The notes: generated by a model from the sequence alone, not told the origin. Counted from the stretch's first letter, positions 36,282 to 49,544 are shown. The stretch is 64,000 bases of DNA from Athripsodes cinereus (GCA_947579605.1 OX388322.1:3286001-3350000); one strand, 5' to 3'. Made by a program: numbers and translations.

Positions 36282-36570
36282 AATGAGTTCCGAAAATTGA
36301 TGGTTTGAGTAGATTGGAAGCAATCGCGCATTTGCTAGAAAATCACCATCTGTGTATTGATTGTACTTATATAACTTGAATGCATTTCGCTATAAAATTG
36401 TATGCATTGTCATCAATTTACAGTAGAGCATGAATAAATAAATAAGTTACAATAATTAAAAACAAATGTTTTTTTTAACAGAATTCAATTAACTAGTTAA
36501 TTTATTCATTAATCATTAAAAAAAAGTTTAACTCATATCTATATTATAATAATAATAATAATAATTGAAT

Positions 36571-37396
36571 ATTCTACAAATCAAGTGAAATACTGGGATA
36601 TGCAGACGATATTGACATAATTGGTAGATCCCAACGTGCAATGACAGAGACATTTGTTGATCTGGAGAGAGCTACGAACCAAATGGGACTCTGCATTAAC
36701 TCTAACAAGACTAAATATATGCCAGTCACCAAAACTGTTCCAAATAATCGGACCCCAACCACAATCAACATAGGCTCTCATACCATAGAATGCGTAAACA
36801 ACTTCACTTACCTGGGATCAATGGTGACTAATCTAAATGACACATCCGCTGAGATAAAACACCGAATCTTCATTGCCAATAAATGCTTCTTCGGATTAAA
36901 AAAACATCTAACATCTCGAGTGTTGTCAAGAAGAACGAAGGTCACGATTTATAAAACACTACTGCGGCCAGTACTCATGTATGGATCCGAATGCTGGGTT
37001 TTGAGTAAAAAGGATGAGGCATCCCTTTTAATATTTGAAAGAAGGATACTCAGAAGGATATTCGGACCTGTGCGGGACAACGGAGTTTGGAGAATTCGAT
37101 ACAACGAAGAAGTCTACAACCTGTACGGTGAGCCCAACATAGTTAAAAGTATCAAAGTTGGAAGACTGAGATGGGCTGGGCACGTGGAGAGAATGAGTGA
37201 GGAAAGAGTGCCAAAGAAAATCCTCCATACAAGACCACAAGGTAGACGTAGCGTTGGTAGACCCAAACTCCGTTGGATGGATGGTGTACAGAGAGATGTG
37301 GACGCCGTTGGCATCAGGGATTGGAAGAGTACATGTCAAGATAGGGGAAGATGGAGGCAAATTTTGGAGGAGGCCAAGGCTCACAACGAGCTGTAG
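36571..37396 (+). pseudogene. RTE-like LINE, 5'-truncated reverse transcriptase end
   Basis: Open for about 275 codons with no break. Starts inside the RT palm (ILGYADDIDIIG, with the catalytic YADD), then INSNKTKYM, FTYLGSMV, LLRPVLMYGSECWVLSK, RRILRRIFGPV and the C-terminal VGRLRWAGHVERMS and RSVGRPKLRWMDGV blocks; stop at 37394-37396, then a (GAT)n tail to 37425. Lacks endonuclease and fingers. The block order fits RTE-like elements; the exact clade needs a tree. Confidence 0.88.
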
Positions 37397-37454
37397 AGCA
37401 ATTGATGATGATGATGATGATGATTGATTAATCTATTACTAATACTGCTACAGT

Positions 37455-37991
37455 TAGTGTTGTGGATTTCTCAAGAAATAATTTTTTTGAGAAATTTACC
37501 GAGAAATTTCTCGGCAAATTTCTCGAAGCAGAGAATTTTCGGAGAATTTTTTTAATTTTTTATTTAACAGTAGGTATAATAATAATAATAAATACTTTAT
37601 TCAATCAATCAATGTACAAATGTTAAGACAATTTATCACCAATTAATTATGGAAACAAAAAAAAATGTTAGGTACCTACATAGAAAAAAGTGCTAATAAC
37701 TGATAAAAAATCTTGATGTTTGACACCCCACATACCCATATTTAAGTTAAAAAAAAATTGCAGGTTTGTACATGGAACGAAAGTGTTAAAAACCTCTGAT
37801 TTGGGCCTTAATCAGCCCCACAAATTTTTGGATCAATCAGGTTGACTGCGAAGTGTAATGGACGAAAGGTCATAATACCACTAAGAAAAATTATGGAGAG
37901 AAAATTTCTCTTCCATCAGAGGAGAAATTCTCGGAGAAATTTCTCGTTCTCGAGAAATTTCTTTGGAGAATTTTCTCTTCTCACATCACTA
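37455..37991. mobile_element. Second, inverted hAT/LINE composite with internal deletion
   Basis: Ends TAGTGTTGTGGA and (complement) TAGTGATGTGAG match the element at 30768-33914 in the opposite orientation. The interior 37575-37875 matches 33537-33838, including the TTGGATCAATCAGGTTG and GACGAAAGGTCATAA blocks, then jumps directly to TACCACTAAG, so nearly all of the LINE is deleted. Flanks CTGCTACA and CTGCTACT agree at 7 of 8 positions but the left one is offset by 2 bp. Confidence 0.75.
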
Positions 37992-38533
37992 CTGCTACTA
38001 TACCATCATGACACATCCCACAAGTGGGGTAGCTAGCAGACTAACTGCACGCAATAAAAATGCAGAGTATTCTCTCTGTGCCAACAAAAAATTAAGATAT
38101 TAATAAATAAATAAATTCAGGATGAGTTTTTTTAATTTATTTATTGTATAAGAGAAACAATAAACAGCATTACAGTAAAAAAAACCTTTTCGCTGTCATT
38201 GTATGATGAGGGGACACATTTGGTGTCGCAGGACCCGTCATCTGGAATCGACTTCTCGAGGACCTTAAAAAAAAACCAATCAATAACAACGTTCAGGTGC
38301 AAATTGACGATATCGTTCTTCCAGCATGGTTTATCGCGCCCTTGAGGTAGATTCTCCATTAAACGGCGCCGAATAACTCATTCGACATAATTATACACAT
38401 ATAAATGTATCTACATATAATTCATTAAATACCTTGTGCTCGATGGTGATTTTACTTGTGGAAAAGTTCGTGGTGGTGTAAAGACTGAATTTAAGTATGA
38501 AACCCACATCAGGCATTATACTATACTATACCC

Positions 38534-38835
38534 TCACGCCCTCGTGTCCCAGGTAGGGTAGGCAGAGAGAACGGAGCGCCATGTACATCTATCCCTGCAC
38601 ATTTCTTTCGCTTCCTCTACATTCATCCAGTTTCTCATACATGCACGCCTATTTTTCTTAATCAGTACGCACCTGTCCTTTAGAATTTGATCCACGTGCT
38701 CAAGCCACGTAGTTCTTGGACGTCCTCGCTTCCTTACACCTCTTCTTTCAGATAGATACATCTTCTTCGTCATCCTTTCATCGTGCATTCGCTCAACATG
38801 TTCAAACCATCGTAACTTATTTACATCAGGTACAC
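38534..38835 (-). pseudogene. RTE-like LINE C-terminal fragment
   Basis: Same subfamily as 7805-8124: NKLRWFEHVERMHDERM, RKRGRPRTTW and a RRACMRNWM block; stop near 38534. 5'-truncated. Confidence 0.8.
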
Positions 38836-39387
38836 TTAGGTTTATTTACGGAATACTGTGAAACTTCTAAACTGTTGAAAAGGACATAAATTTTCTTATT
38901 TTCCCACACTGTTTTTCCTTTAATTAAATATAATCACAGGTGTATCAAGCAGGTATGAAAATTTCGTGCCAAAATCACCATGCCATTGTTTAAACCGAAT
39001 TCCTACGGGAATAAGTAATGCCCACAATTATATCATAGCGTAATTTATAAATATTAACTAGAACATGACAGACAGAGTCGGAGGATGCTCTTTATAAATA
39101 GATAGAAAGGGACAAAAATTATTTAATACATATATCCAACTCTCTTTGATCTATTGATGTGTAATGGCGTTGTTTCATTCACACACTAGCTGCATCAAGT
39201 GGATTACTTTAGACTTGTGCGCCGATTATAATTTTTAAACAATTTGAGTTTTGGTTGAATATAAACCTGTTGATAGAGTTTTAGAATTTTCAATCCTTCG
39301 TATTGTCATTACATTTTTTTCATTAATAGGATCCTAGATAGATGCGTTATCATAGTATGGGAGAAAGACAAACAAAATTTATTGAAT

Positions 39388-39660
39388 AAAAACAAGTGCT
39401 TCCGGTTTTGATATTTTAAGAAAATATTTGTTCAGCTGCAGCCGTAGTCAAAACACATTTTAGCGTTATGTAGTAGTTCGACTATAGACGATTTTGCGAG
39501 AAAGTATCAATTTTCCTTGTGTATTTTAGCTACGAAATTGTTACTCTCTTGCAAAGTCATCTATACTCGAACGACTACATAACGCTAAAATGTGTTTTGA
39601 CTAAGGCTGCAGCTGAACAAATATTTTCTTAAAATATCAAAACCGGAAGCATTTGTTTTT
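39388..39660. mobile_element. Palindromic MITE, family F, longest copy
   Basis: 273 bp with arms that start AAAAACAAGTGCTTCCGG and include CAGCTGCAGCC; the inner 39446-39603 is the shared family F core (GTCAAAACACATTTTAGCGT). Arms pair over nearly their whole length. Confidence 0.85.
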
Positions 39661-40379
39661 ATTAAATTAATTATGTTTATTTTCAATTTAATTGTCAAAT
39701 TACTTTTAGTTTATTTAATTAATTAAAATTTATACACCTACTTATGTTTGTGAAACATATTTATATCAAAACGGGTAATATTTTGTCTTCATGGTTTTCT
39801 TTAACTTCTCATTCGTTTATGTGATAATTTTCTGTCGACGAATCGAAATTGAAAACTATTACGATCTAACAAAACAATAAAGTATTGGCAATAAGTCACA
39901 AGACTAATAAGTAAGTTGAGACCTCTGATGAATGTACTTTAGTTGCGTTACATTTTTCTACATATTCATCATTAATATATGTAGTTTTATTCAGAAATAC
40001 TTAATTTTTTTTCATTTATGTACAAACTGTATTTTACTATCTTCGTCTGTCATATTATTATTTGTATCTTTTTGTTTAATATTTTAAAGACTATGCCGTG
40101 TAAAAGTGAATAAATTTATTTATTTATTTTTATTTATTTATTTATTCTTAAGTACATATTACAAACATTATGCAATTACACACAAAAATAGATACATATT
40201 ACAAAGTTTAGAAATATTATATCTTCCCACTAGACAAGTCCGTATCGGGAAGACATGAATATATAAAATATCACAAAATTTTCCAACTATTTCTAACCAT
40301 CCAAAACATATCACTTCTCACTGCTTGTATCTACACATTTTGATTAAAAATAGTATCAAGATAATTACCAATAAGTTTT

Positions 40380-40860
40380 TAACTTTCACTTCGGCGCATG
40401 AACCGTCGTCCTTTCATGGTTGTTCAGCGGTTTCAGAATCAGTACCGAAACGGCTTCAGCGCCGTGCTGAAGTTTCGCAGAACTATTAAACTACGTGCCG
40501 CGATAATAGTCGTAGAAAACAAAATACAACAATAGTAATAATATAAGTAACGAAACAATAAAGAGAAAAACAAGTGAACGTCGAAAGCGGGAAATTAGAA
40601 AAAGGAGCGCGTTTCATTTGTCTTCCGCGTTCACGCTGTCTGTCTGCACGGAACAATGGAATATAATACTTTTATTGTGTGATTTATGTGTTTTTTTTAT
40701 TTTCCATTTATTTTCAAAGTTTTGTGTAAAAGTTAATAATCACAAAATAATGAATAAAATTACCTACTTCTACCGAGTCGATGAAAGTTACAATTTTTAC
40801 GTTACTCTGATGATGGGAGTGGAAGGTCTCGAAACCTCGCGTTTAATAAAACCCCATGAA
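40380..40860 (+). repeat. Possible retroelement end with hammerhead-like motif
   Basis: GC-richer stretch with an inner inverted repeat (CGAAACGGCTTCAGC / GCTGAAGTTTCG, 40446-40482) ahead of a hammerhead-like core at 40803-40842: CTGATGA, T, a GGGA/TCTC stem II with one G-U pair, then GAAACCTCG. Stem III is not self-complementary. I infer a retroelement terminus; no coding part seen. Confidence 0.35.
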
Positions 40861-41181
40861 AATATTAAATGTAGTATTTTATTTTAACGAAAGTATTTTT
40901 TTAAGCTCTCGGCGTCTTATGGAAGTCCCTCTTTCAGAGTGCGCCGTTACTTTAACGAAATCGCGAGTGTTTGCAAATGAGATGTTTTAATAAAAGCTTC
41001 AAAATACAATTTTGGATACTGAAAATAAAAGTTTCAAGGGTTGAATTCTGCTGTCGACTTTTTCAGTTATGCACTGGTATGTACATCATTTCCAACATTT
41101 ATTCTTTATTTATTTATTTTATTCTTCACGGTACATTGGATTTAAGATAAATCTCATATGAATGAATGAAAAAAGGAGAAT

Positions 41182-41440
41182 ATTCTCATACCATCACGAG
41201 ATCTCCCACAAATGGGGTAGCCAGCGTACTAACTGCATGTAATGAACGTACAATCCGTCCTCTCCGAGCCAATAAAAGTTAAAAAGATATTCAGGATGGG
41301 TGACCAACCTCATCGCTGAGCTGAAGATGTTACAAGTCTTATAGTGATGTTCCACAAATATCTAACCTGTTTTTTACAGGACACTCGAAAACTTACAGCA
41401 AAGAGTGGGTTACCTATACTTTACGGAAAACTCTACGGGG
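41182..41440 (+). repeat. Dispersed repeat family O, near full length
   Basis: Begins CATACCATCACGAGATCTCC, contains CAAATGGGGTAGCCAG and AGGATGGGTGACCAACCTCA, and ends in CAGGACACTCGAAAACTTAC..GAGTGGG. Complements the minus copy at 33915-34150. Confidence 0.65.
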
Positions 41441-42137
41441 TAAATGTATATTATTTACGTCTTATTTGAAAACAAAATAATTGATCAAAAATTTATCTTC
41501 ATCGTGCCCCATAATTTGTAATTATTTACGTAATTAATATTATTAAATAAAGGGTGTCATCTAGAAGCGGCTGGTGGGTTAGATAAGTGGAGGTGCAATG
41601 GATTTATAAAAATTAACTTCACAAAGAAAATTGCGAATTTCTTTCTTGATTCTCACCAATGATGCGCAGTATTATTTAAAGAATATTACATACATTTATA
41701 TTTTTAAAGAAACGTGGAAGGAGACTCATTTTCCACCCAGATAACGCAAAAGTTTGGGTAAGAGAATCATAACGCAAAAGTTTGGGTAAGAGAATCATAG
41801 TTAGATTTAATTTCATATTTCTACTTTAGTGAAATTTGTCACTTAATTTAAAGACAACAAACACTAAAAACAAAACTATCAAACAAAAAACACTTTATTT
41901 TAGTCAGAAAATAAAAAAAATTAAAATTTAATCGATATTTGACTACTATTTTACTGTCAAAAGAGGAGAAGTTATAGGTTCAGGCAGCTACAAGAGCGCA
42001 CTTTTGAATGAATGAATTAAATAATTTATTTTATTCTTCACTATACATTGGTTACAATATTTCAAATCAATACAAAATATCATAAAAAAAATCAGTTATA
42101 AAATCCAATGCACAGAAAGCAAGTTTATCGTTAAGTA

Positions 42138-42604
42138 GCATTCACATTGCTTCACTTTGGATGATCATCCAGAGTGTCAGGGTCAAACCTATTCATCGAA
42201 AGTGAACACGTCTGTTCACATTTGTTCATCCTATGCTTTCACTGCCATGTCAACACTCTCACTCATGTTGTATGTAGTTTGACGTATTTTCGTATAAAAA
42301 TAATTAAACAAATTCAAAAATGAAAAATAACACTTAAAATTAATTAATATAGCTCTCGACTGCATAATAATTTTGTACATGATTCTGACATTCAATACAA
42401 ATTCATAGAGAATTAAACAAATAATAAGATAAAACTTGTTTATGGTCGTTTCAGTGAAAGGACCTTTCATCAAAATTATGACGAGTGGTAATCTCTTTCC
42501 TCCGTCATCGCTAGTGATCACTAGCGATGAAACGCCTGTTCACACTTGTTCATCTTGGAGGATCATCCGGAGTGATCACTGAAAGTGAACAAATGTGAAC
42601 GCCC
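42138..42604. mobile_element. 467-bp TIR element
   Basis: Left GCATTCACATTGCTTCACTT and complement of the right GCGTTCACATTTGTTCACTT are matching ends. Further inverted pairs inside (GGATGATC(A/C)TCC; GTTCACA(T/C)TTGTTCATC). No coding capacity. Confidence 0.65.
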
Positions 42605-43237
42605 CTTTAGAATGTAATGTTTTCCAACTAACCCGGTTATTAAAATGAAAGAAACATACTTATAATACATATATCAACAGAAATAGTAGAAATCAAAACA
42701 AAACATAGACCATAAACAAGCAGTTTATTAAAAGACAGTGCGCCACATTAATGCTACTAAGGAGAAACCGCTACTGGAGCCATATAATATACCTATTATA
42801 TCCCCATGTCTCGTGAAAGGATAATAATAATAATATAATCAAGTGGCTTTATTTATTATTTGATTAATTTATTGTACCCATAATTAATTAATTTTATGAT
42901 ATTTAATTAATTAAAGTGTGGAACAATGTAAAATAATTGAATGATAATATAATAATACCCATTTAATTAATGTCTTCTACTATACTTTTGCCTTACGACG
43001 CATTCCACTCTTAAAATAAATAGCAGACGCCTGATAACTACTACTAATGGTTGACTGGAAGATATTACCTTGCAGCAAGTCCCCCATTTGACAGAATACT
43101 GTTTTTGTTTATAAATATGTATTATGTTCTATGAATAAAGATTTATTATTATAGAATTTTCTAATTCTATGAATACGATTGTTCTAATTTTATAAATACT
43201 GCTTGTCTTTTTGTACCTAATTTCACTTTTCTTCTAA

Positions 43238-43282
43238 TCGACTGAAGATGGAATCGAGAGTCTCCGAATACTAGAAGTGTTA
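43238..43282 (+). ncRNA. Decayed hammerhead-like motif
   Basis: CTGAAGA (43242-43248), T, GGA..TCC stem II (43250-43264), then GAAT instead of GAAA. Flanked by TTTCTTCTA and TAGAAGTG, which can pair. Probably inactive. Confidence 0.3.
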
Positions 43283-44069
43283 AGAATAATAATAAACGGA
43301 GAGTATTTAAAGCGCCATCTTTGTGCCATAGCACCTCGAAGACGCTGTACATGATAATGTTTTATCTAAAACAAAGTTGTATGTGTCAAGAATTTAAATT
43401 AATAATAAAGTCATTAATAATTCTGTGTTAATAATAATGTCAGGTGGAAGTCAGCTAAATAGCGCTTTTTTTTCAATTCACCTTAATGCCATTTTGTTTT
43501 AGAAAACTTTGAACAGTCACACTGATAAATGGTGTCTCGTGACACAGTTTAGTCTTGTTCATACAGATAATAATATATGCAACAGCAGGTAGAGTGTTTC
43601 ATATATTCCTGTCTATATATTAAATTTGAACATTTAATATAATATATATGGGATATGTAATGCAAAGGCACGCCGCGCCGGCTCAGGTCGGGGACATAAT
43701 GGGTTAAGGTCGCTACTAGATAAATATCACATAACATTAAGTACACTAGTGGCCACAAGCTTAGACTCTTTTTGTCTACCTACTTGTATCTTCTAATAAT
43801 TATTATTTTTAGTTTTTGGACTTGAAAATTTCATATAAAACTAATATTTTTGGTAACCTTCACGACTGCCACTTTGGTAATAGCTCTAAAGCTACCCAGG
43901 TTATTTTTTAAAGTAATTATGGAATGCATATAATATTTCTGCATCTATTTAATGTTTATTTTAAGCATATATTATATATTGTAAGCATTTTTTATCAGGA
44001 TATGTTCAGATATGTCTCAGTACCTACTGACCAAGCCTAAATTTTGTTTTTCTGTATGTGATACATAAA

Positions 44070-44990
44070 TGTAATATGGTCTCCAAATTATAATATCCAC
44101 ATCAGTGGCATGGAGAGAGTACAGAGAAAATTCTTGAGGCTGATCAACTATAAGTTAGGGTTACCGGTGGAAAATATTGACTACCCGGCTTTGATGAATG
44201 AGCTTCGACTCCTCAGCTTAGAAGACCGTAGAAAAGTGTTTGATCTTAGTTTTCTTCATAAGCTTCTCAATGGAGAAATAGATTGTCCCGAATTAATTGA
44301 ACTGATTCATTTCAACATACCTACCAGAAGTACCAGACAAACAGTGTTATTTCGAGAACACCACACTAGGTATAATTACTCATTTTTCTCTCCTATGGTT
44401 AGAATTCATAGATTAGGGAACCTGGTAGGAGATAATACAGACATTTTTGCTGACAGTTTACCTAAATATAAACATGACATTATAAATTGTTTTAATGTAT
44501 AAATTAACAATGGGCATTTCGAAGTATGTTTGGCTTTTAATTTGAATTTTTGCATTTGTATTATTATCGTTCCTTCATCTACTAGTGACAATTTATTATA
44601 TAATTGATATATACCTATTTAATTTCTGACATCTTGCTGAATTATTTATTAATTTATTTTGACAGTTTAATTATCTATTACAATTAATATATATTAATTT
44701 TTTTCTTCTATCTACTTGGCATCTCCTTACTGTATCAAAATAATTGTTCTTGACATTTACCAAACCTTTGTTGACATTTACACTCTCACCACAATGTTTT
44801 GACTTTTCTAATTGTTTTGTTTTGACTCATTTTATAAATTATTATAGTTTGATTTCCAATTGTATTGTTTCTTCGCCAGTTGTTGTTCTGTTCCAACTGT
44901 GTTGTAAATGAGAATTATGTTTGTTTTTGTTTTGTATTTTAACATGTAAAAGGCTCACCTTTTATGTAAGTATAAATAAATAAATTTGTA
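44070..44990 (+). pseudogene. CR1/Jockey-like LINE 3' end
   Basis: Coding to 44502: VIWSPNYNIH, MERVQRKFLR, LSLEDRRKVFDLSFLHKLLNG and a RTRS-like TRSTRQ block ending at TAA 44500-44502, then a 3' UTR with the AAAAGGCTCACCTTTTATG hairpin and a (TAAA)n tail. A different subfamily from the LINE at 30.9-33.6 kb. 5'-truncated within the thumb region. Confidence 0.85.
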
Positions 44991-45374
44991 ATAAATTTGT
45001 GGAAAATAATTTTATAATTTAGTCTACTTTTAAATAGAGTTGACAAGTGATCAAGAAGAATAATCTATCAGAAAATAGTTTTATGAAGGGGATGTAATTG
45101 CAGAGTCAGTGAAGAATAATGCTCACTAGTGTATATGTAACCACTAGTAAATGTTACTACGAGAACAAACAAAACAAGCAATATTAGAAATATGAATTCT
45201 AATAAGAAGTATTAAATTGCTTATCTACCTACTTATTCTTCAGCCATTTTGGGCATTAGCGTATCTAGATTTTTCTCTAATATGAAGCAGCAACTTGGTA
45301 ATTATTTTATGTTTCAACTATCATAAATATGTGTGGATTTATTTTGTAGTCTCAGCTATCACAATTCAGTAATT

Positions 45375-45690
45375 TTTACCCTCCTGATAGAAGAACAAAC
45401 ATAATACCAAACTCTCCTGTCGGTAAGGCTATAACATTGTTTAATGATTTGAATGTTCATGTTGATATTTTCAACATAACATACGATGACTTTATCGCCA
45501 GGATAGATAGACTCTCCTTTGATTCTGTTTCTTTTTGATGATATCTTTTGTGTTCTTTTCCTGTCTCGTTGTTTTCTTTTTTGGTTTTTTGACTTAGCAT
45601 TTTTTTTTTCATTTTTCCTGCTGAGGTCGCCTTGGCCAAAAGCTGTTATGATCTCAGTGCAGGGTGATATTTTTAGAATAATAATAATTT
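45375..45690 (+). pseudogene. LINE 3' end, related to the 30.9 kb LINE
   Basis: Plus frame reads RRTNIIPNSPVGKA, then FNITYDDFIARID and stops at 45537-45539, matching RTNILANSPVGKA..FNVTYAEFIRKIE of the intact LINE. The 3' UTR ends GTGCAGGGTGATATTTTTAG and (AATAAT)n. Confidence 0.8.
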
Positions 45691-46155
45691 GTTATATACG
45701 CAAGATTCCAAAATTTCTTGTCAATGTTGTATAGAAATTTGAAATATTTCACGATTTGCTAGTTTCTGTTTAAAAAAAACTTAAGAACCTCCTAATACTT
45801 ATCTATGTTATTTTTACAATTGACCATTATAATTATGAGGGTATATGTGTAAATTTAACACATGAAATAATACTTAGGAAAGACAATTTCACCTTTTATT
45901 TAATCAGATTTCTAGGGGGAGGACAGCTTCCCACTTCGATGCTAAATTTTCATGCTTTTTTCTTGATTTCATTATAATTTAGCCTAATTTCATATTGGAA
46001 CAATATACAGTGAAAGATAATAATAAATAGAACTATGGTCATCAAAAAATATTTTTGGGAACTACTGGACAATCTTTTGTAGAAGTTGACCTTTTCACGT
46101 ATGTACCTGAAAACCATCCCTACTTAACTCTTATAGACCCTTATCAAAAGTTCTT

Positions 46156-46213
46156 ACTGACCCATCTTAAAAATACAACTACAATACGGTTGTATTTTTT
46201 AAGATGGGTCAGT
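46156..46213. repeat. Short perfect hairpin
   Basis: ACTGACCCATCTTAAAAATA pairs with its complement ending at 46213 (one base extra on the right) around a 9-nt loop. Possibly a small MITE. Confidence 0.6.
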
Positions 46214-46497
46214 AGTGTTTTGCCAGGTTTATTAATTATGTTAAAATATTTTGTGGAATTTTGTTCTGGATTACTTGGGTTTCGGTTTTAAGACTATAAA
46301 TAAATCGAATGTCCAGCTCCATAACAAGTACAAATGTCTTATATTTGCCAAATCTCAATTTTTATAATTTTGGTATATTTACATATATTATGCTCTAAAA
46401 ACACAACAGAAAGTGAAATATACTACATATATATTAATCGCATTGTTAAAAGCAGCGTCCACACAGCTGGATGAAAACGTCAATCATCAATCTCCAA

Positions 46498-46754
46498 TGG
46501 CGGCGTCCACACAGCTGGATGCGAACGTCAATCATAAATTATCAAGCAAAAATCTTAGATCTCTCGGCGACAATTAGGAGCATTCTTCGAAGAAATATTT
46601 GAATGAATGCCTTCGTTACCCGTCCATGAGACACAACGAAGGCATTCATTTGAATATTTCTTTGGAGAATGCTCCGCATTGTCGCCGAAAGATTTAAGAT
46701 TTTTGCTTGATGATTAATGATTGACGTTCGCATCCAGCTGTGTGGACGCCGCCA
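46498..46754. mobile_element. Foldback MITE (family J)
   Basis: 257 bp, ends TGGCGGCGTCCACACAGCTG and its complement; arms pair to the centre around ACCCGTCCATGAGACAC. It is preceded by part of another copy (46454-46497) and followed by another arm (46755-46860). A single diverged arm is at 54206-54360. Confidence 0.8.
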
Positions 46755-47554
46755 ATCATAAATCCCCATACGTTCGGTGACGATTCGAAGCATTCTCTGA
46801 AGAATAATATTCGAATGAATGCCTTGGTTACGCCCCAAAGACGGGTAACGAGCACAAGACGTGTGCATGAGACTCTACCGGCTACCAGGCTACCGACGAA
46901 CTCGAAATAGGAAAGTGTATTACATAATATCACATAATTATTATATCTGATGGCATAGGCACATCTACCCCATCTTTACAGGGCAAGTGTAGATATTATA
47001 TTCCCATTTACCCCATACTCCATTCATTATTCATCACTACTTGCAGATTCCATGGGGGGAAATTAGATATTGTGGTGTAATGGATAAGTTCAGAAAGCAA
47101 CATTGATTGAGTAGCAATACTCTTTTTATCTATGTATACTCGTATAGGTTAGCTTCCTATGTGGAACGGGGCTCATTATAGTTACGACCTTGGGTTGCAC
47201 TGCCACGCTGCTTGTTTGACTGTTTGTGTTCGAAAATTGTAATTAGGACGATTATTTCAATATATCTTTGTATTAATTAAATATCGGTGTTCGTTATTCA
47301 AAAGAACCTACTTTGTAAACGAAGACACAGTTTACAAAAGATATGACTAAGGAGTATCTACCTAACAAGTATCTCTATGACTAAGTAATATTACACCTAA
47401 AATTTCTCTGCCTTTCTGGCTCTTTTCTCTTATAATTCATACTTCTCAAAATTCTGAATATCGATGACTTCAAAGTACCTACTCGATAAGCTCTAGGACT
47501 TATTGCGCATTTGTTTTCACGAATATTCAGTTATTCGATTACCAATGTTTATAT

Positions 47555-48090
47555 TAGAGATGCGTCAAGTGCTCGGTTACTCGGCACGTTCGATATTTTT
47601 TTACTCGTACTCGGCCAAATTACTCGGTTCAAGTGCCGACTACTCGGTTTTAATGAATACACATAGTTGTGTGAGAAATATGATGAAAACAAACTTGATT
47701 CATAAAAGTGAGGCAGCATAAAATTTATGAACCCTTGACAGAACAGTTGGCAAAAGCGTGTTGTGTATCGTATATTTCTTATGCTAGGTATTTCGTGCAT
47801 TTTACAATAATATATCATTTTTACCTTCATATATATATAAACGTAATTGGAATTTTTTTTAATTCTCCTCAACGTACCGAAAAATGGGTCCTCACTTTAT
47901 TTCAGTGAAAATACGTACGAGTGGTCCACCTAAATAGTTAAAAATATAAATCTATGGTTTAAACTTATGTTCGCGTCCCAAAAACGTTTGTATGGAACCA
48001 AGTAACTTGGCCAAGTACTCGGTTTCTCAAACATTTAACCGAGTAATGGATACTCTGTACTCGGTAAAACTTAAACTCGGCCCATCTCTA
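47555..48090. mobile_element. hAT-like MITE with perfect 8-bp duplication
   Basis: TAGAGATG and CATCTCTA ends; GTTTATAT on both sides (47547-47554, 48091-48098). The interior is full of ACTCGG/CCGAGT motifs near both ends, as in subterminal transposase-binding repeats of hAT elements. It is interrupted by the unrelated MITE 47707-47901. Confidence 0.85.
47707..47901. mobile_element. TIR MITE (family Q), nested
   Basis: Starts AAAGTGAGGCAG and ends CCTCACTTT; contains TTGACAGAACAGTTGGCAAAA and ATAAACGTAATTGGA as in 9146-9376. It lies inside the hAT-like MITE 47555-48090, so it inserted later. Confidence 0.7.
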
Positions 48091-49058
48091 GTTTATATTT
48101 AAAAATCAAAATAAGATAAAATGGCTCCTTGGAGTCCCTGATAAAGAATAAGGCGTACCCTCTTTTCTGTAAGTTTTTGAGTAGGTAGTCTGTAAAAGGC
48201 ATGTATTCCTAAAACTTTTCGTATAAGAAATTTATTTCGTCTTGAATTCAGTACGCTACCGATATTACACCCTGTTACTATTATCACGGAGAGGATGATT
48301 TGCATATTTGTTACATTTAGTTGGTTTACTTGTGAGATATGCCTGATGGGTATAGAAATTATATATCGGTCTATTTAACTTCAATAGTACAATCAAGGAA
48401 TGATCCCGTTTTTAATATACCGTGTTATTGCTTGGGAGGAAGTATTTCAAAATATAATTTATACGAACACTGCACGTCATAAAATATTTATTGGTTTTGT
48501 AAAGCATCAGCAGGGTTACCAATGACATAATCTAAATATATGATCTTAATATTGTCTTGATATTAAACCCTACGATGCGCGAAGTAACTATAGTAAAAAA
48601 TACATGCATGCCAATCCTGCGGTAACTGAGGATAGTCGTTCTCAACATTTACATGAGTATTATTTTTATTTTTTTCTTTATTAACACAACAGCACATAAT
48701 ATGTAATAAAAATCATAATAACAAAAAAAAAATAAGGCCAATTACAGTGTTTATACATATATAAATAAGAGATTAAATAATATATATCTTTGATAAGAGG
48801 CTGACTCCGCTGTAACGGTTTTCCTTCCCCTTTCTTTTCCTCCTTCATGAGCACTTCATCTTTGTGTTAGTTTTTTTTCTATAAGCTTAAAATACCTGCT
48901 GATAATTTTGATTCACATACACACACTTTAATTAAGTACCTAATAACATTATTTAATATTACTGCAAACTGTTTTGGTTTATTTATTATGTAACTCATAC
49001 CTTGTAATGTTTTGTTGTTTAACTGTTTGTTTGCTTGAAATAAATAAAGCAAGAATAC

Positions 49059-49069
<11 letters not shown>

Positions 49070-49145
<76 letters not shown>
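49070..49145. repeat. (GA)n microsatellite
   Basis: About 38 uninterrupted GA dinucleotides. It creates an artificial Arg-Glu or Leu-Ser open frame on either strand. Confidence 0.97.
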
Positions 49146-49148
<3 letters not shown>

Positions 49149-49544
49149 AGGAACTGTTCAAACAAAAATTAAACGAAATTCACGCGTTCTTGGTCTCTGT
49201 GCCACGGCCCCTGCGAATTGTCCCCGCGACATCGTGAAAATAATATCCAGGTGGACAAAATCATCGTTATAACACCTATGTCTCCAAGAGCCGGTTAACA
49301 AGAGTTTCTGGTGTAATTTGATGAAAATGAAAATTATGGTATTGTTATGTGACATAACCACAAGAATGTACCAGACATTGGTGTATACATTAATGTTGTT
49401 GTGATATTTATATTTTTTGTAAAAAATTAAAAGATGTCTTCAATTTTTTTGAAAAATTAACTTAGAAGTTAACTTTAATAAAAAAATATAAATATTACAA
49501 CAAAATCTGTATATTATTGGGGTTGTCACATAATACAACCATAA

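Noticed and set aside
48974..49237. Arg/Glu-rich coding frame
   Set aside because: Created by the (GA)n microsatellite.
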